Translations under genes and position numbers: made by a program | In this document: positions 17,782 through 26,148 of the stretch, piece by piece | How positions within the stretch are numbered: position 1 is the stretch's first letter | How the letters are laid out: every line of letters starts with the position of its first letter | Source: Parabacteroides gordonii MS-1 = DSM 23371 | GTDB taxonomy: Bacteria; Bacteroidota; Bacteroidia; Bacteroidales; Tannerellaceae | Length of the DNA: 64,000 nt | Assembly: GCF_000969825.1 (NCBI RefSeq) | Contig: NZ_KQ033919.1 | Span: forward strand, 705,958 to 769,957 | Direction of reading: 5' to 3' | Notes under the pieces: model-generated | What the model saw: only the letters and a program-made list of their open reading frames with translations | Databases searched by the model: none | Told to the model about the DNA's origin: nothing

Positions 17782-18168
17782 TTATTTCAGCCTCGTAAAC
17801 TCAATATCGCTCAGCCGGTCTTTCAGCTTCGGACTGGGTTTGAAGCCTATCCCTTTCAGTTTAATGGATTCAGCGCGGATTTTAGACGGTTCTTCCACAT
17901 CGCGGTTCGGCTGGGCGGTCACAGAGAAGGTGCCCAGACCGTCGATCGTCACCGTATTGCCTTCTTTCAAGGCTTCCGATATCAAAAGAGTCAGATTTTC
18001 GATCATCCCTTTAACATCCCCATACGTGAAGGTGCTGGCATCGGCCATTTGTTCTGCCAGCATATCGAGGTTTACATTACCATAACTTACGGTGGTAACC
18101 GAATACTTTACCTGCTCTTTGCCGGTAATATTATCATTGATTTTTGTGAGTTTGTACCTTACTGCCAT
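17782..18168 (-). CDS. HU-family DNA-binding protein (HU-HIG type)
   Basis: A 128-residue nucleoid-type protein. The opening MAVRYKLTKINDNITGKEQV and the core GTFSVTAQPNRDVEEPSKI followed by KGIGFKPSPKLKDRL match the Bacteroidota HU-HIG group (PF18291), in which the HU fold replaces the usual HU beta arm. It is expected to bind or bend DNA. It precedes the VapE-like gene by about 157 bp in the same orientation, and four 22-bp repeats lie upstream, which may be its own binding sites. Confidence 0.88.
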   Translation of the reverse strand: MAVRYKLTKINDNITGKEQVKYSVTTVSYGNVNLDMLAEQMADASTFTYGDVKGMIENLTLLISEALKEGNTVTIDGLGTFSVTAQPNRDVEEPSKIRAESIKLKGIGFKPSPKLKDRLSDIEFTRLK

Positions 18169-18255
18169 GCGGTTCCCTTTCTGTTAGATTTAATATTACT
18201 ACTAGTTATTTCAAAGGTTACTACCTTTTATATCATTGATTACTAGTTAGTAAAA

Positions 18256-18343
18256 CCAGGCTGTACAGGATAATCGAATAAGGTGTACAGGCTGGCCGAC
18301 CAGGGTATACAGGATAATCAGCCAGGGTGTACAGGATGATATT
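18256..18343. repeat. Tandem repeat, 4 x 22 bp, upstream of HU-HIG gene
   Basis: Four degenerate copies with consensus CCAGGGTGTACAGGATAAT. The core GTACAGG (ATACAGG in copy 3) recurs at 18263, 18285, 18307 and 18329, exactly 22 bp apart (about two helical turns). The rest of 18169-18452 shows no gene. Confidence 0.85.
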
Positions 18344-18452
18344 ACTAAGTCAGGACTAAAGGTATAAAATATAAGGAGACATACAATAGTTTATCCTATA
18401 TTTTTATCTTCTATTGCTGTTCATGTTAATAACAACACTTCGATTTTTCAAA

Positions 18453-19286
18453 CTAAGACACAATAAACGTCACCTGGAAACCGGGCACAGGCCGTTCAGC
18501 CAAACAAAGGTCCCTGCCTTGCCGAACCATCATCTGCCGGGAAAGTGACAAGCCGATACCCGAGCCATTCTTTTTGGTTGTAAAGAACGGAACAAAAATC
18601 TCCCGCTCGACATCTGCCGGAATAGGCATACCGTTGTTGCTGATCCACAACTCCTTATTCCAACGCACATCCATAGCCGTCGCCCCGGCTTCGCAGGCAT
18701 TCTTGACCAGATTGATCAACACCTGACGCAACATATTCTCATCCGTAAACATCGTGGCAGACAAAGGGATGGAAATATGCCACTCCAAATCCGGATAAAG
18801 CGTCCGAATTCTTTCCACGAAAGCAGCCAATGGAATCTCCACAAGAACCGGCTCCTGCAACTCTGCCAGTTTCCGGTAACTGTCCACAAACAAGGCAAGC
18901 CCCCGGCTGGTGTCATGAATGGCACGGACTCCCTCCTCGTAAACCGTCCCCGCAATCGCTGGGTTATCCAAATAGGCCTGGCTGATGCTGGCTATCGGTG
19001 TCGTGGCATTCATGATTTCATGGGTGAGCACACGAGTCAGCCGCTGCCACGATTCCACTTCGTTGCGGGCAAGCAGCACACCTATATCCTTACCTGTTTC
19101 GTTAAGGGCTTCCTGCAACGCCCGTTCTCCGAAGAACAGACCTTTCACTGGAAGACGAAACGTGAACTCTTCGTTGCGAATCGCCTCACGCATCAGATGC
19201 GCCCGGTCTCTCAACAACACCTGATGACGATAGAACCATCCGAAGAAGACAACAACGACCACTAAAAAAGAGACTATCAGAATCAT
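18453..19286 (-). CDS. Sensor histidine kinase
   Basis: A 277-residue kinase with one N-terminal membrane helix (about residues 2-18) and no recognisable sensor domain. The H-box RLTRVLTHEIMNATTPI places the phosphorylated His at 89; the N-box is NLVKNACEAG (N196), and G-box GSGIGLSLSRQ follows at 241-251. Its start overlaps the stop of the response-regulator gene by 4 bp, so the two are co-translated. The lack of a sensor domain and the ABC transporter genes divergent from it suggest that, like BceS-type kinases, it may sense through the transporter; that is an inference. Confidence 0.9.
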   Translation of the reverse strand: MILIVSFLVVVVVFFGWFYRHQVLLRDRAHLMREAIRNEEFTFRLPVKGLFFGERALQEALNETGKDIGVLLARNEVESWQRLTRVLTHEIMNATTPIASISQAYLDNPAIAGTVYEEGVRAIHDTSRGLALFVDSYRKLAELQEPVLVEIPLAAFVERIRTLYPDLEWHISIPLSATMFTDENMLRQVLINLVKNACEAGATAMDVRWNKELWISNNGMPIPADVEREIFVPFFTTKKNGSGIGLSLSRQMMVRQGRDLCLAERPVPGFQVTFIVS

Positions 19287-19807
19287 AGTTTTTTCATTTT
19301 AGCATACAACGTCTGCCGGGTAATCCCCAACAGTTCGGCAGCCCGGCTGATGTTGCCGTGGCAACGCTCCACGACCTTATGCACATGTTCCGCCTCGACT
19401 TGTTCCAACGAAACCACTTTCCGGCCGGCATCAATCGCATCTTTCAAGACACGGATCAACTCCTGGTTGTCCCAAGGCTTGGTAACAAAGTCTGCCGCTC
19501 CCATCTTCAACCCGCGCACCGCCAATTTGATATCAGCGTATGCCGTCACCAGCACCACCGGAATGGCCGGATGCTTCTTATGGATTGCCCGAAGCCAAAG
19601 CAAGCCGTCTTGTCCGGAGTTTCCCCCTTGCGTGAAGTTCATGTCGAGCAAAATCACATCCACCTCCTCTTGTGCCAATACCGTAAGAAGCGTATCGGGA
19701 GAAACAAGCGTCAATACTTTATCAAACTCACCGGCCAAACAGATCCTGACTGCCGTAAGAATCGCCGGATTATCATCCACCACCAATATCGTCCTGTAAT
19801 TCGCCAT
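19283..19807 (-). CDS. Response regulator, receiver plus Fis-type HTH (no AAA+ domain)
   Basis: A 174-residue regulator from the ATG at 19807 (MANYRTILVVDDNPAI). The receiver has D11-D12, the phospho-acceptor D55 (ILLDMNF), T88 and K110 (TKPWD). Residues about 130-174 form a Fis-like helix-turn-helix (GNISRAAELLGITRQTLYAK). There is no sigma-54-activating AAA+ domain between them, so the layout is like PrrA/RegA/ActR rather than NtrC. It likely controls the divergent ABC genes by binding the palindromes at 19863-19902. A longer frame to 19903 exists, but it would run through those palindromes and has no homology. Confidence 0.9.
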   Translation of the reverse strand: MANYRTILVVDDNPAILTAVRICLAGEFDKVLTLVSPDTLLTVLAQEEVDVILLDMNFTQGGNSGQDGLLWLRAIHKKHPAIPVVLVTAYADIKLAVRGLKMGAADFVTKPWDNQELIRVLKDAIDAGRKVVSLEQVEAEHVHKVVERCHGNISRAAELLGITRQTLYAKMKKL

Positions 19808-19862
19808 ATCCGATTCGTTTAAATTACCTTCATTTATCGGGGATAAAGGTACGGAAAAAGGC

Positions 19863-19902
19863 TGTATGAATATCATACAAACAGGTGTATGATTTTCATA
19901 CA
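19863..19902. promoter_or_regulatory. Two tandem palindromic operators, TGTATGA-N3-TCATACA
   Basis: Two perfect copies at 19863-19879 and 19886-19902, centres 23 bp apart, in the divergent region between the response-regulator gene and the ABC permease promoter. They are the obvious candidate sites for the Fis-type regulator. Confidence 0.8.
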
Positions 19903-19929
19903 AACTGCTCTAACCGCGCTTTCCATCCA

Positions 19930-19959
19930 TTGCCGAATGACGGCAACCTTATACATTTG
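19930..19959 (+). promoter_or_regulatory. Promoter of the ABC permease-ATPase genes
   Basis: TTG (19930-19932), 19-nt spacer, TACATTTG (19952-19959), the Bacteroidota -33/-7 pattern. The -33 lies inside a second palindrome, TTGCCG-N5-CGGCAA (19930-19946), suggesting an additional regulator contact. Confidence 0.75.
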
Positions 19960-19983
19960 CAACAAATAAAACAATGAACAAAG

Positions 19984-22326
19984 ATGAAATCGTACTTCAC
20001 TTTTCTCAGTCGCAACAAGCTCTACACGGCTATCCAGTTCTTCGGACTGGCCATCGCATTGGGAGTCGTCCTCCTTTTAACACTATATGCTAAAACCGAA
20101 TTCAATATCGGTAACAGACAGCCATACTCCCAGCAATTGTATGCCATCGGCTACGGCGATGACATCGGTATGACAGTCGGTACCGCCCCGGAATTATTCC
20201 CTTCCATTCCGGAAATAAAAGAATGGACACGCTTCATCAACAACGAGTTGACAGACTTGACCATAGACAACAACTACTACCAGGCAAACAGCCTTGCCGT
20301 CGATTCCAACTTTTTCCGGATGCTGGGCTATTCGCTCATCGGATGCAACCGCGACAAGGCGCTAAGTGGAACAGACGAGGCCGTCATCTCCGAACCGTTC
20401 GCCCGTAAAGTATTCGGTAATGAAGATCCTATCGGACGCACAATCATGTACCTGAACCAAACACCGCTACGGGTCATCGGGATTCTCCCGGCCTTCGATC
20501 CGACAGAACTGTTGAAACCGGTCGACCTCCTGGTCTCTATCAAATTGGAGGAAAAGACTTATGCCTGGATGGATAACTTCGGTCCGACCCAAACGTTCGT
20601 CACGTTAGCGGAAGGGGCAACACCCGCCAACGTCACCCGAAAACTGCTCGACAGTTATAAAAGTTATTGGAATTATTGGGAAGAAGACAACAGCACGAAC
20701 TCCTTTGCGTGGGGTTCATCACTCACACGCATGGACGAAATATACTTTTCACCCATGAACCATAACACTCCTTTCCGCAACGGGACACGGAAACAGGTTC
20801 AAATCTTATTGGCCATCGCGATGATCTTGCTCCTTTCGGCCGTCTTCAACTACATCAACCTGACCGTGTCGCAAACCGGCAAGCGGGCACATGAGATGGC
20901 AACTCGACGATTGATGGGCGATTCTGCCGGGCAAATCGTGTTGCGCTATCTCGCCGAGTCGGCAATCTTCACAACCGGGTGCTTCATCGGCGGATGCCTC
21001 ATTGCCGTCATTGCCAAACCCTATTTCGAATACTTGCTCTCTACCCAAATCGCCATATCGCTTTCTCCCGCAACGGTCGCCTACACCCTGTTGTTGTTGG
21101 CCGGAATCACCGGCATATCAGGATTACTACCGGCTCTCATCATCCGTAAATACAGCCCGATAGATATTGTAAAGGGGAACTTCCGCTTGCAGAACAAGCA
21201 ACTATTCAGCCGCCTGTTCATCATCGTGCAGAACGTGATCAGCACGTTCCTCATTGCGTTGGGGCTGACAATGGCCGTCCAAATACATTACCTTGCTACC
21301 CTGCCGACCGGTTATAATACCGATCTGGTCTTTGTACGGGCCTGGGATTTAGGAGCGACCTACGACAAACAAGCCATCCTCCAGAAACGTTTGCAGGCAT
21401 TGCCCCAGGTGGCAGAAGTGGCGTTGGCACGGAAACTGCCTTTCGTCAGCGGCCACGATGGCGTACGCCAGCCGGACGAAGAGGGAATGTCATGGCTCCA
21501 CCTCTCGGATGTGGACAGCACAGCATTCCTGATGTTGGGCTTCGAAGTAGCAGAACGCTGGTCAGACCCGCTACCCGGCATGGTTTGGGTAACGGAAGAG
21601 ACCTGCCGCCGTTACAACCTTTCGGCCGACAACCCCCATTTCGGGAAGAACGGCGACGAGAGCGGCTACCGGTATAACGTCTGTGGAGTTATCCGTGATT
21701 ACCGTTCACTCATGGCGTTAAGCACTCCGACACCCGATTCGCATGGAGCGGTCAGGGTGATGGACCCGCAAGGCTATGTGATCAACCAGGTAATCCGGAC
21801 CCGAGGTGACCGGTCGGAAGCCCTGGCAGCCATCCGCCATACCTGCCGGGAAGTGTCCAAAGAGGTGATCGGGATACCGAAAGACCTGGAATCCGATTAT
21901 ATAGATGATTATCTGGACAAAGATTTGACACACGAAAAGAACATCGTGACGCTCGTCCTATGCTTCATGGCCATCTCCATCCTCATCTCTGCCATGGGAC
22001 TGTTTGCCATGTCGATAAGCTACACCGAACAGCAAAGCAAGCGGATTGCCTTGTGCAAAGTGATGGGAGCCGAAACAAGCGGTGCGGTATGGGAACTTTC
22101 CAAACGGTTCATGACGCTCTCGTTGCTTGCCGCCTGCTTTGCCCTGCCCATCAGTTTGAAAGCGGTTCAAATCAGTTTGGAGTCATTCTATAACCGCATC
22201 GCCTTTCCGTGGCATCTCATAGCCGCGGCTGTTTTGGCAACCATAGTCATCGCTTTCGTGTCAATCATCAGTCAAACTTTGAAAGTCGCCCGCCGCAACC
22301 CTATCGAAAACATCCGGACAGAATAA
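19984..22326 (+). CDS. FtsX/MacB-type ABC transporter permease
   Basis: A 780-residue permease. The N-terminus (SRNKLYTAIQFFGLAIALGV) is the first membrane helix, followed by a large periplasmic MacB-PCD domain (about 45-280), three helices of a first FtsX domain (about 285-390), a second periplasmic domain (about 440-640), and a final FtsX domain (about 655-780). This duplicated 800-residue form is typical of Bacteroidota. The ATPase gene follows 49 bp downstream and the two-component system is divergent upstream, so the set is a regulated transporter, perhaps for antimicrobial peptides or envelope stress; substrate unknown. Confidence 0.9.
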   Translation: MKSYFTFLSRNKLYTAIQFFGLAIALGVVLLLTLYAKTEFNIGNRQPYSQQLYAIGYGDDIGMTVGTAPELFPSIPEIKEWTRFINNELTDLTIDNNYYQANSLAVDSNFFRMLGYSLIGCNRDKALSGTDEAVISEPFARKVFGNEDPIGRTIMYLNQTPLRVIGILPAFDPTELLKPVDLLVSIKLEEKTYAWMDNFGPTQTFVTLAEGATPANVTRKLLDSYKSYWNYWEEDNSTNSFAWGSSLTRMDEIYFSPMNHNTPFRNGTRKQVQILLAIAMILLLSAVFNYINLTVSQTGKRAHEMATRRLMGDSAGQIVLRYLAESAIFTTGCFIGGCLIAVIAKPYFEYLLSTQIAISLSPATVAYTLLLLAGITGISGLLPALIIRKYSPIDIVKGNFRLQNKQLFSRLFIIVQNVISTFLIALGLTMAVQIHYLATLPTGYNTDLVFVRAWDLGATYDKQAILQKRLQALPQVAEVALARKLPFVSGHDGVRQPDEEGMSWLHLSDVDSTAFLMLGFEVAERWSDPLPGMVWVTEETCRRYNLSADNPHFGKNGDESGYRYNVCGVIRDYRSLMALSTPTPDSHGAVRVMDPQGYVINQVIRTRGDRSEALAAIRHTCREVSKEVIGIPKDLESDYIDDYLDKDLTHEKNIVTLVLCFMAISILISAMGLFAMSISYTEQQSKRIALCKVMGAETSGAVWELSKRFMTLSLLAACFALPISLKAVQISLESFYNRIAFPWHLIAAAVLATIVIAFVSIISQTLKVARRNPIENIRTE

Positions 22327-22375
22327 ATACAACAGTATATAACAGGTAACATCATTATAAAAAACGAAACAAGTC

Positions 22376-23056
22376 ATGATTAAAATAAAGAATCTCAGCA
22401 AAAGCTTCCGAACGGAAGAAATAGAAACCATCGCACTCAACGGCGTAAGCATGGAAGTGAAAAAGGGCGAGTTCGTCGCCATCATGGGTCCAAGCGGATG
22501 CGGCAAATCGACCTTGCTGCATATTCTCGGCCTGCTGGACAACCCGGACGAAGGCAGCTACCTGTTGGATGGGGAAGAAATGGGACACTTGAAAGAGAAA
22601 GACCGTACCCGTTACCGCAAAGGACGTATCGGGTTCGTCTTCCAGAGTTTCAACCTCATCGACGAGCTGACGGTGGAAGAAAACATAGACCTCCAACTGA
22701 AATACCTTGGCGTACCCAAAGCCGAACGCAAGCAGCAGGTACTTGACATCCTGCGCAAAGTACGCCTCAGCCAACGCGCCAAACATTACCCGCAACAACT
22801 ATCCGGAGGTCAACAGCAACGAGTAGCCATCGCCCGCGCCGTGGTAGGCAAACCTAAATTGATTTTGGCCGACGAGCCGACCGGCAACCTCGACTCCAAA
22901 AACAGCCTCGAAATAATGAAACTGCTCAGCCAATTGAACGCCGGAGGAACGACTATCGTCATGGTGACACACTCGCAGCACGATGCCACATACGCCAACT
23001 ACATCATCAATCTTTTCGACGGACAAATTGTCAATGAGTTGGATGGAATACTTTGA
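22376..23056 (+). CDS. ABC transporter ATP-binding protein (MacB/LolD type)
   Basis: A 226-residue ATPase with Walker A GPSGCGKST (38-46), Q-loop FVFQSFNLI, signature LSGGQQQRVAIARA, Walker B LILADEPTGNLD and H-loop VMVTHSQ. The length and sequence fit the MacB/LolD/FtsE group that drives FtsX-type permeases by a mechanotransmission cycle rather than classical translocation. It is the partner of the permease immediately upstream. Confidence 0.95.
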   Translation: MIKIKNLSKSFRTEEIETIALNGVSMEVKKGEFVAIMGPSGCGKSTLLHILGLLDNPDEGSYLLDGEEMGHLKEKDRTRYRKGRIGFVFQSFNLIDELTVEENIDLQLKYLGVPKAERKQQVLDILRKVRLSQRAKHYPQQLSGGQQQRVAIARAVVGKPKLILADEPTGNLDSKNSLEIMKLLSQLNAGGTTIVMVTHSQHDATYANYIINLFDGQIVNELDGIL

Positions 23057-23116
23057 ATCAGTAATCAAGGTTATAACATCCGTAATTTATCTACAAAACG
23101 AAGTAATATAAGCTCT

Positions 23117-23124
23117 TACCTTTG
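23117..23124 (+). promoter_or_regulatory. -7 box before SDR gene
   Basis: TACCTTTG matches TAnnTTTG about 50 bp before the start codon. No good -33 TTG is seen. Confidence 0.45.
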
Positions 23125-23173
23125 CCTGTGTAAAATTAAATGATTCTTTAAACATAGATTAAACAGAAAAACA

Positions 23174-23917
23174 ATGGAAAGAAAAATTGTCATGATCACA
23201 GGTTCCGGAATGGGGATTGGACTTGCTTGTGCCGAAGCATTTGCCCGTGAAGGTGCTACCGTTATAATGTCGGATATTCAAAAGCCGGACGAACAGGCAC
23301 AAAAACTGGTTGATGCCGGATATGATGCTGTAGCTTATCAATGTGACGTATCAGATGTGCAGGCAGTGAAGGCTATGATCGATTGGATAGTCTCGACATA
23401 CGGACGCCTGGATGCAGCACTTAATAATGCAGGCATTCAAACACCGCAACGCCCGATGGCGGAAATTACAGACGATGAGTTTGACCGTACTGTTGCAGTC
23501 GACCTCAAAGGGGTATGGAACTGTATGAAATTCGAGATCGAACAGATGCTAAAACAAGGAGGTGGAGCTATTGTCAATACCTCTTCGCAAGGAGGAGTAA
23601 CGGCTTTTGCCGGACAAGCCGCCTATATTTCCTGCAAACATGGTGTTATTGGCATGACACGCACAGCAGCTATGGACTACGCTGCAAAAGGAATTCGTAT
23701 CAATGCCGTTTGTCCAGGTGTAATACTTACTCCGATGGCAGAAGAGTTAATGCGTAGAAATCCGCAATTAGAGAAAGAACTGATCCGTGACATACCGGCC
23801 GGGCGTTTAGGCAAGCCTGAAGAAATAGCAAATGCAGTGTTGTGGCTCTGCAGTCCAGCCTCCAGTTTTGTGCATGGCCATGCTTTATTGGTAGACGGTG
23901 GCTTTACGATTCATTAA
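23174..23917 (+). CDS. SDR family oxidoreductase
   Basis: A 247-residue classical short-chain dehydrogenase. The cofactor motif is TGSGMGIG (9-16), the structural NNAG is at 84-87, and the catalytic Ser138, Tyr151 and Lys155 are all in place (NTSSQGG, YISCK). D34 after the second strand suggests preference for NAD(H). The C-terminal part (IPAGRLGKPEEIANAVLWL, LLVDGGF) is standard for the family. The substrate cannot be deduced; it stands alone between terminators, so context gives no help. Confidence 0.9.
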   Translation: MERKIVMITGSGMGIGLACAEAFAREGATVIMSDIQKPDEQAQKLVDAGYDAVAYQCDVSDVQAVKAMIDWIVSTYGRLDAALNNAGIQTPQRPMAEITDDEFDRTVAVDLKGVWNCMKFEIEQMLKQGGGAIVNTSSQGGVTAFAGQAAYISCKHGVIGMTRTAAMDYAAKGIRINAVCPGVILTPMAEELMRRNPQLEKELIRDIPAGRLGKPEEIANAVLWLCSPASSFVHGHALLVDGGFTIH

Positions 23918-23936
23918 ATCTATAACATTCAAAAAA

Positions 23937-23972
23937 ATGGCCGCCATTCTTACAGAGAGACTGTGCGGCCAT
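23937..23972 (-). terminator. Terminator for the MFS pump gene
   Basis: ATGGCCGC (23937-23944) pairs with GCGGCCAT (23965-23972); an A tract at 23931-23937 becomes the T tract on the minus strand. Confidence 0.75.
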
Positions 23973-23979
23973 ACCCGGT

Positions 23980-25197
23980 TCATTTCATAAAACTATCCTT
24001 CAGCTTTCCTATCGATGGTATAAAAAACGAAACCACGCCGATTATACCGACCAATGCCCCGCCGATTATAAATGTATTCCCTATCCCTATGTTATCCGCC
24101 AGAAACCCGGTACTCAGCAACCCGATCATCGAAGGCAACAGACTGACACTCATATAGAAAGAAAATACCCGTCCCATCACGACCGGATTGATACGCGTCT
24201 GTACCACCGTGGTAAAGGAAGCCATATAAAGGGAACCGGAGATACCGCCGATCGCAGTCAGTCCGACGAACAGAGGATATCCCGAAACAGGCAAGATACC
24301 GGACAAGCCGAAGGTCAGCCCCAAGAGAATATACATCCAATTAATCAAAGAGATCTCATTCAGCTTAAACTTCTTCATGCCCAGGAAAGCACCACCCAGC
24401 AAGGCCCCTATTCCCCAGGCCGCTTCCACCAGACTGATCTGAAAAGCATTACCGGAATAATGATCCAACGTCATCAACGGAAATAAAACGCTGACCGGCA
24501 TAATAAAGAAGGTGGCGATGATAGACAGAACGAACAACCACGACAATCCGCTTTGTGCACGCACTTCCGTCAAGGCCTCCCTTGCCTCCTTCAGCAAATG
24601 AACCTTCTGCGTCCGCTCCGTATTGTCCGGATCGGGTATCTTCACAAACAAAAGAGACGTACAGGCCAACGCCGCCCCGATCACGTCCAGCAACAGGATA
24701 TTCGTCATCTCCATAAAAGAGATAAAAAGAGCAGCCAATGCCGGCCCGGCAATATTACAGGCCGATTGGATGATCTGGTTGATACCGGCTATACGGATCA
24801 ACTCCGATTTGGGCGCCAGCAAAGGGACAGAGGCCTGCATAGCCGGCATGTGGAATGCCGAACCGACCGAACGCAAAGCCAGCAGGATATAGATATGGCC
24901 GATCTTCGCCACATCCAGGTAGAACAGGACGGCAAGTATCAAGGTGCAGAAAGCGATAAAGCTATCCGCCATGATCATAACCCGCTTCCTCTTCCAACGG
25001 TCGATATAGATACCCGCAAACAAACCGAGCACCGACTGCGGAAGCATGGCGGCAATAGCGGCAAAAGCCAATACCTCAGCCGACTTTGTTTCGAAACTAA
25101 GCCATAGGATGATTGCAAAATTAACGATCGAGCTGGTCAGGATAGAGAAGAACTGACCGGTCCATATAATAGCGAATACTCTTTTCCAGTTATTCAT
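23980..25197 (-). CDS. MFS transporter (MefA-like macrolide-efflux group)
   Basis: A 405-residue MFS protein with about 12 helices. The N-terminus (WTGQFFSILTSSIVNFAIIL) and the loop 2-3 motif GIYIDRWKRKRVMI resemble the MefA/MFS_3 group of drug exporters. In this family the substrates range from macrolides to siderophores, so resistance should not be assumed. The gene is monocistronic, with a terminator 8 bp downstream. The upstream gap 25198-25410 holds a small hairpin (AGATAAG at 25278-25284 with 25291-25297) and nothing else I can name. Confidence 0.85.
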   Translation of the reverse strand: MNNWKRVFAIIWTGQFFSILTSSIVNFAIILWLSFETKSAEVLAFAAIAAMLPQSVLGLFAGIYIDRWKRKRVMIMADSFIAFCTLILAVLFYLDVAKIGHIYILLALRSVGSAFHMPAMQASVPLLAPKSELIRIAGINQIIQSACNIAGPALAALFISFMEMTNILLLDVIGAALACTSLLFVKIPDPDNTERTQKVHLLKEAREALTEVRAQSGLSWLFVLSIIATFFIMPVSVLFPLMTLDHYSGNAFQISLVEAAWGIGALLGGAFLGMKKFKLNEISLINWMYILLGLTFGLSGILPVSGYPLFVGLTAIGGISGSLYMASFTTVVQTRINPVVMGRVFSFYMSVSLLPSMIGLLSTGFLADNIGIGNTFIIGGALVGIIGVVSFFIPSIGKLKDSFMK

Positions 25198-25410
25198 AAC
25201 TTCTTTTAATTAAAATAAAATATGTATAGAAAGTCGATCCCCGACAGACTGCCGGAAGTAAAAAACGAAGGCTCAAAAGATAAGAAAGCTCTTATCTTCC
25301 GTTACACAAAGTAAGCGAAGCCTGATTTAGAAGTTATTGAACACATAAAGATGAATTAATTTGTTGCAAGTATACGAATAAAATCTGAATTACCAAACTG
25401 TTTAAAAAAC

Positions 25411-25442
25411 GAAGGCTGCGGGATTCACATCCGACAGCCTTC
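25411..25442 (-). terminator. Terminator for tpx
   Basis: GAAGGCTG (25411-25418) pairs with CAGCCTTC (25435-25442); the A tract on the left becomes a T tract on the minus strand. It lies about 44 bp after the tpx stop. Confidence 0.88.
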
Positions 25443-25485
25443 TACACTAACCCTTAACTTTAACCAATGAAAAACAATAATCTAC

Positions 25486-25989
25486 TTAGTTTTTTAATGA
25501 AGCGATTGCTGCTTCATAATTCGGTTCGTTCGTAATCTCGGAAACAAGTTCCTCATAAACGACCTTTCCTGATTGATCGACAACTATCACGCCACGGGCC
25601 AATAAGCCTTTCAACGGACCGTCAACCATCAGCATCCCGTACTTATCTTCAAAACATGAACAGCGGAATGCAGAAAGTGTAATCACTTTATCGATACCTT
25701 CCGTAGTACAGAAGCGTCCATGTGCAAAAGGTAAATCTTTCGATACGGCTAAAACCACAGTGTTGGGTAAAGAAGCAGCTTCTTTATTAAAGCGTCTCAC
25801 TGATGCGGCACATACGGCTGTATCCAGACTGGGGAATACATTGATCACAACATTCTTCCCTTTCAGTTCTTTCAGAGACAATTCAGACAAGTCACTTTTT
25901 ACTCCTTTGAAATCCGGAGCCTCTGCTCCTACTGCCGGTAATGAACCATTTGTATTTACGGCGTTACCTTTAAATGTTATCTTTGCCAT
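25486..25989 (-). CDS. tpx: Thiol peroxidase
   Basis: A 167-residue atypical 2-Cys peroxiredoxin that reduces peroxides in the cytoplasm using thioredoxin. The peroxidatic Cys60 is in SLDTAVC and the resolving Cys94 in GRFC, matching Cys61/Cys95 of the E. coli enzyme; Thr57 and Arg-rich context are kept. Length is typical. It has its own well-formed promoter and terminator. A thioredoxin gene occurs elsewhere in the window (49313). Confidence 0.96.
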   Translation of the reverse strand: MAKITFKGNAVNTNGSLPAVGAEAPDFKGVKSDLSELSLKELKGKNVVINVFPSLDTAVCAASVRRFNKEAASLPNTVVLAVSKDLPFAHGRFCTTEGIDKVITLSAFRCSCFEDKYGMLMVDGPLKGLLARGVIVVDQSGKVVYEELVSEITNEPNYEAAIASLKN

Positions 25990-26027
25990 CTTTGTAGTAT
26001 TTTATGTTTTACGTTACAAGCGGCTCA

Positions 26028-26060
26028 CAAATATAAGTCGCTTTGTATGACTAAAACAAA
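26028..26060 (-). promoter_or_regulatory. Promoter of tpx
   Basis: On the minus strand: TTTG (26060-26057), 21-nt spacer, TATATTTG (26035-26028). This fits the Bacteroidota consensus closely. Confidence 0.75.
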
Positions 26061-26123
26061 AGTTAAAGAATAATGTTTTTCCTTTTAACTCTTTTTAATT
26101 ACTTAGCGAGAGAACAGTTTTTC

Positions 26124-26131
26124 TATCTTTG
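26124..26131 (+). promoter_or_regulatory. -7 box before rmuC
   Basis: TATCTTTG lies 18 bp before the start codon of rmuC, giving a very short leader. No clear -33 element is visible. Confidence 0.5.
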
Positions 26132-26148
26132 ACGCAAATTAAAAAAAC

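Noticed and set aside
17695-18246. 183-residue plus-strand ORF opposite HU-HIG
   Set aside because: It is an antisense shadow of the HU-HIG gene and its repeats.
19930-19959. Sigma-54 promoter upstream of the ABC permease at 19984
   Set aside because: GG and GC elements there are 17 bp apart rather than 12, whereas a good TTG-N19-TACATTTG promoter fits.
25220-25312. 30-codon ORF in the MFS-tpx gap
   Set aside because: Short, no homology, and it contains the 25278-25297 hairpin; there is no evidence that it is translated.
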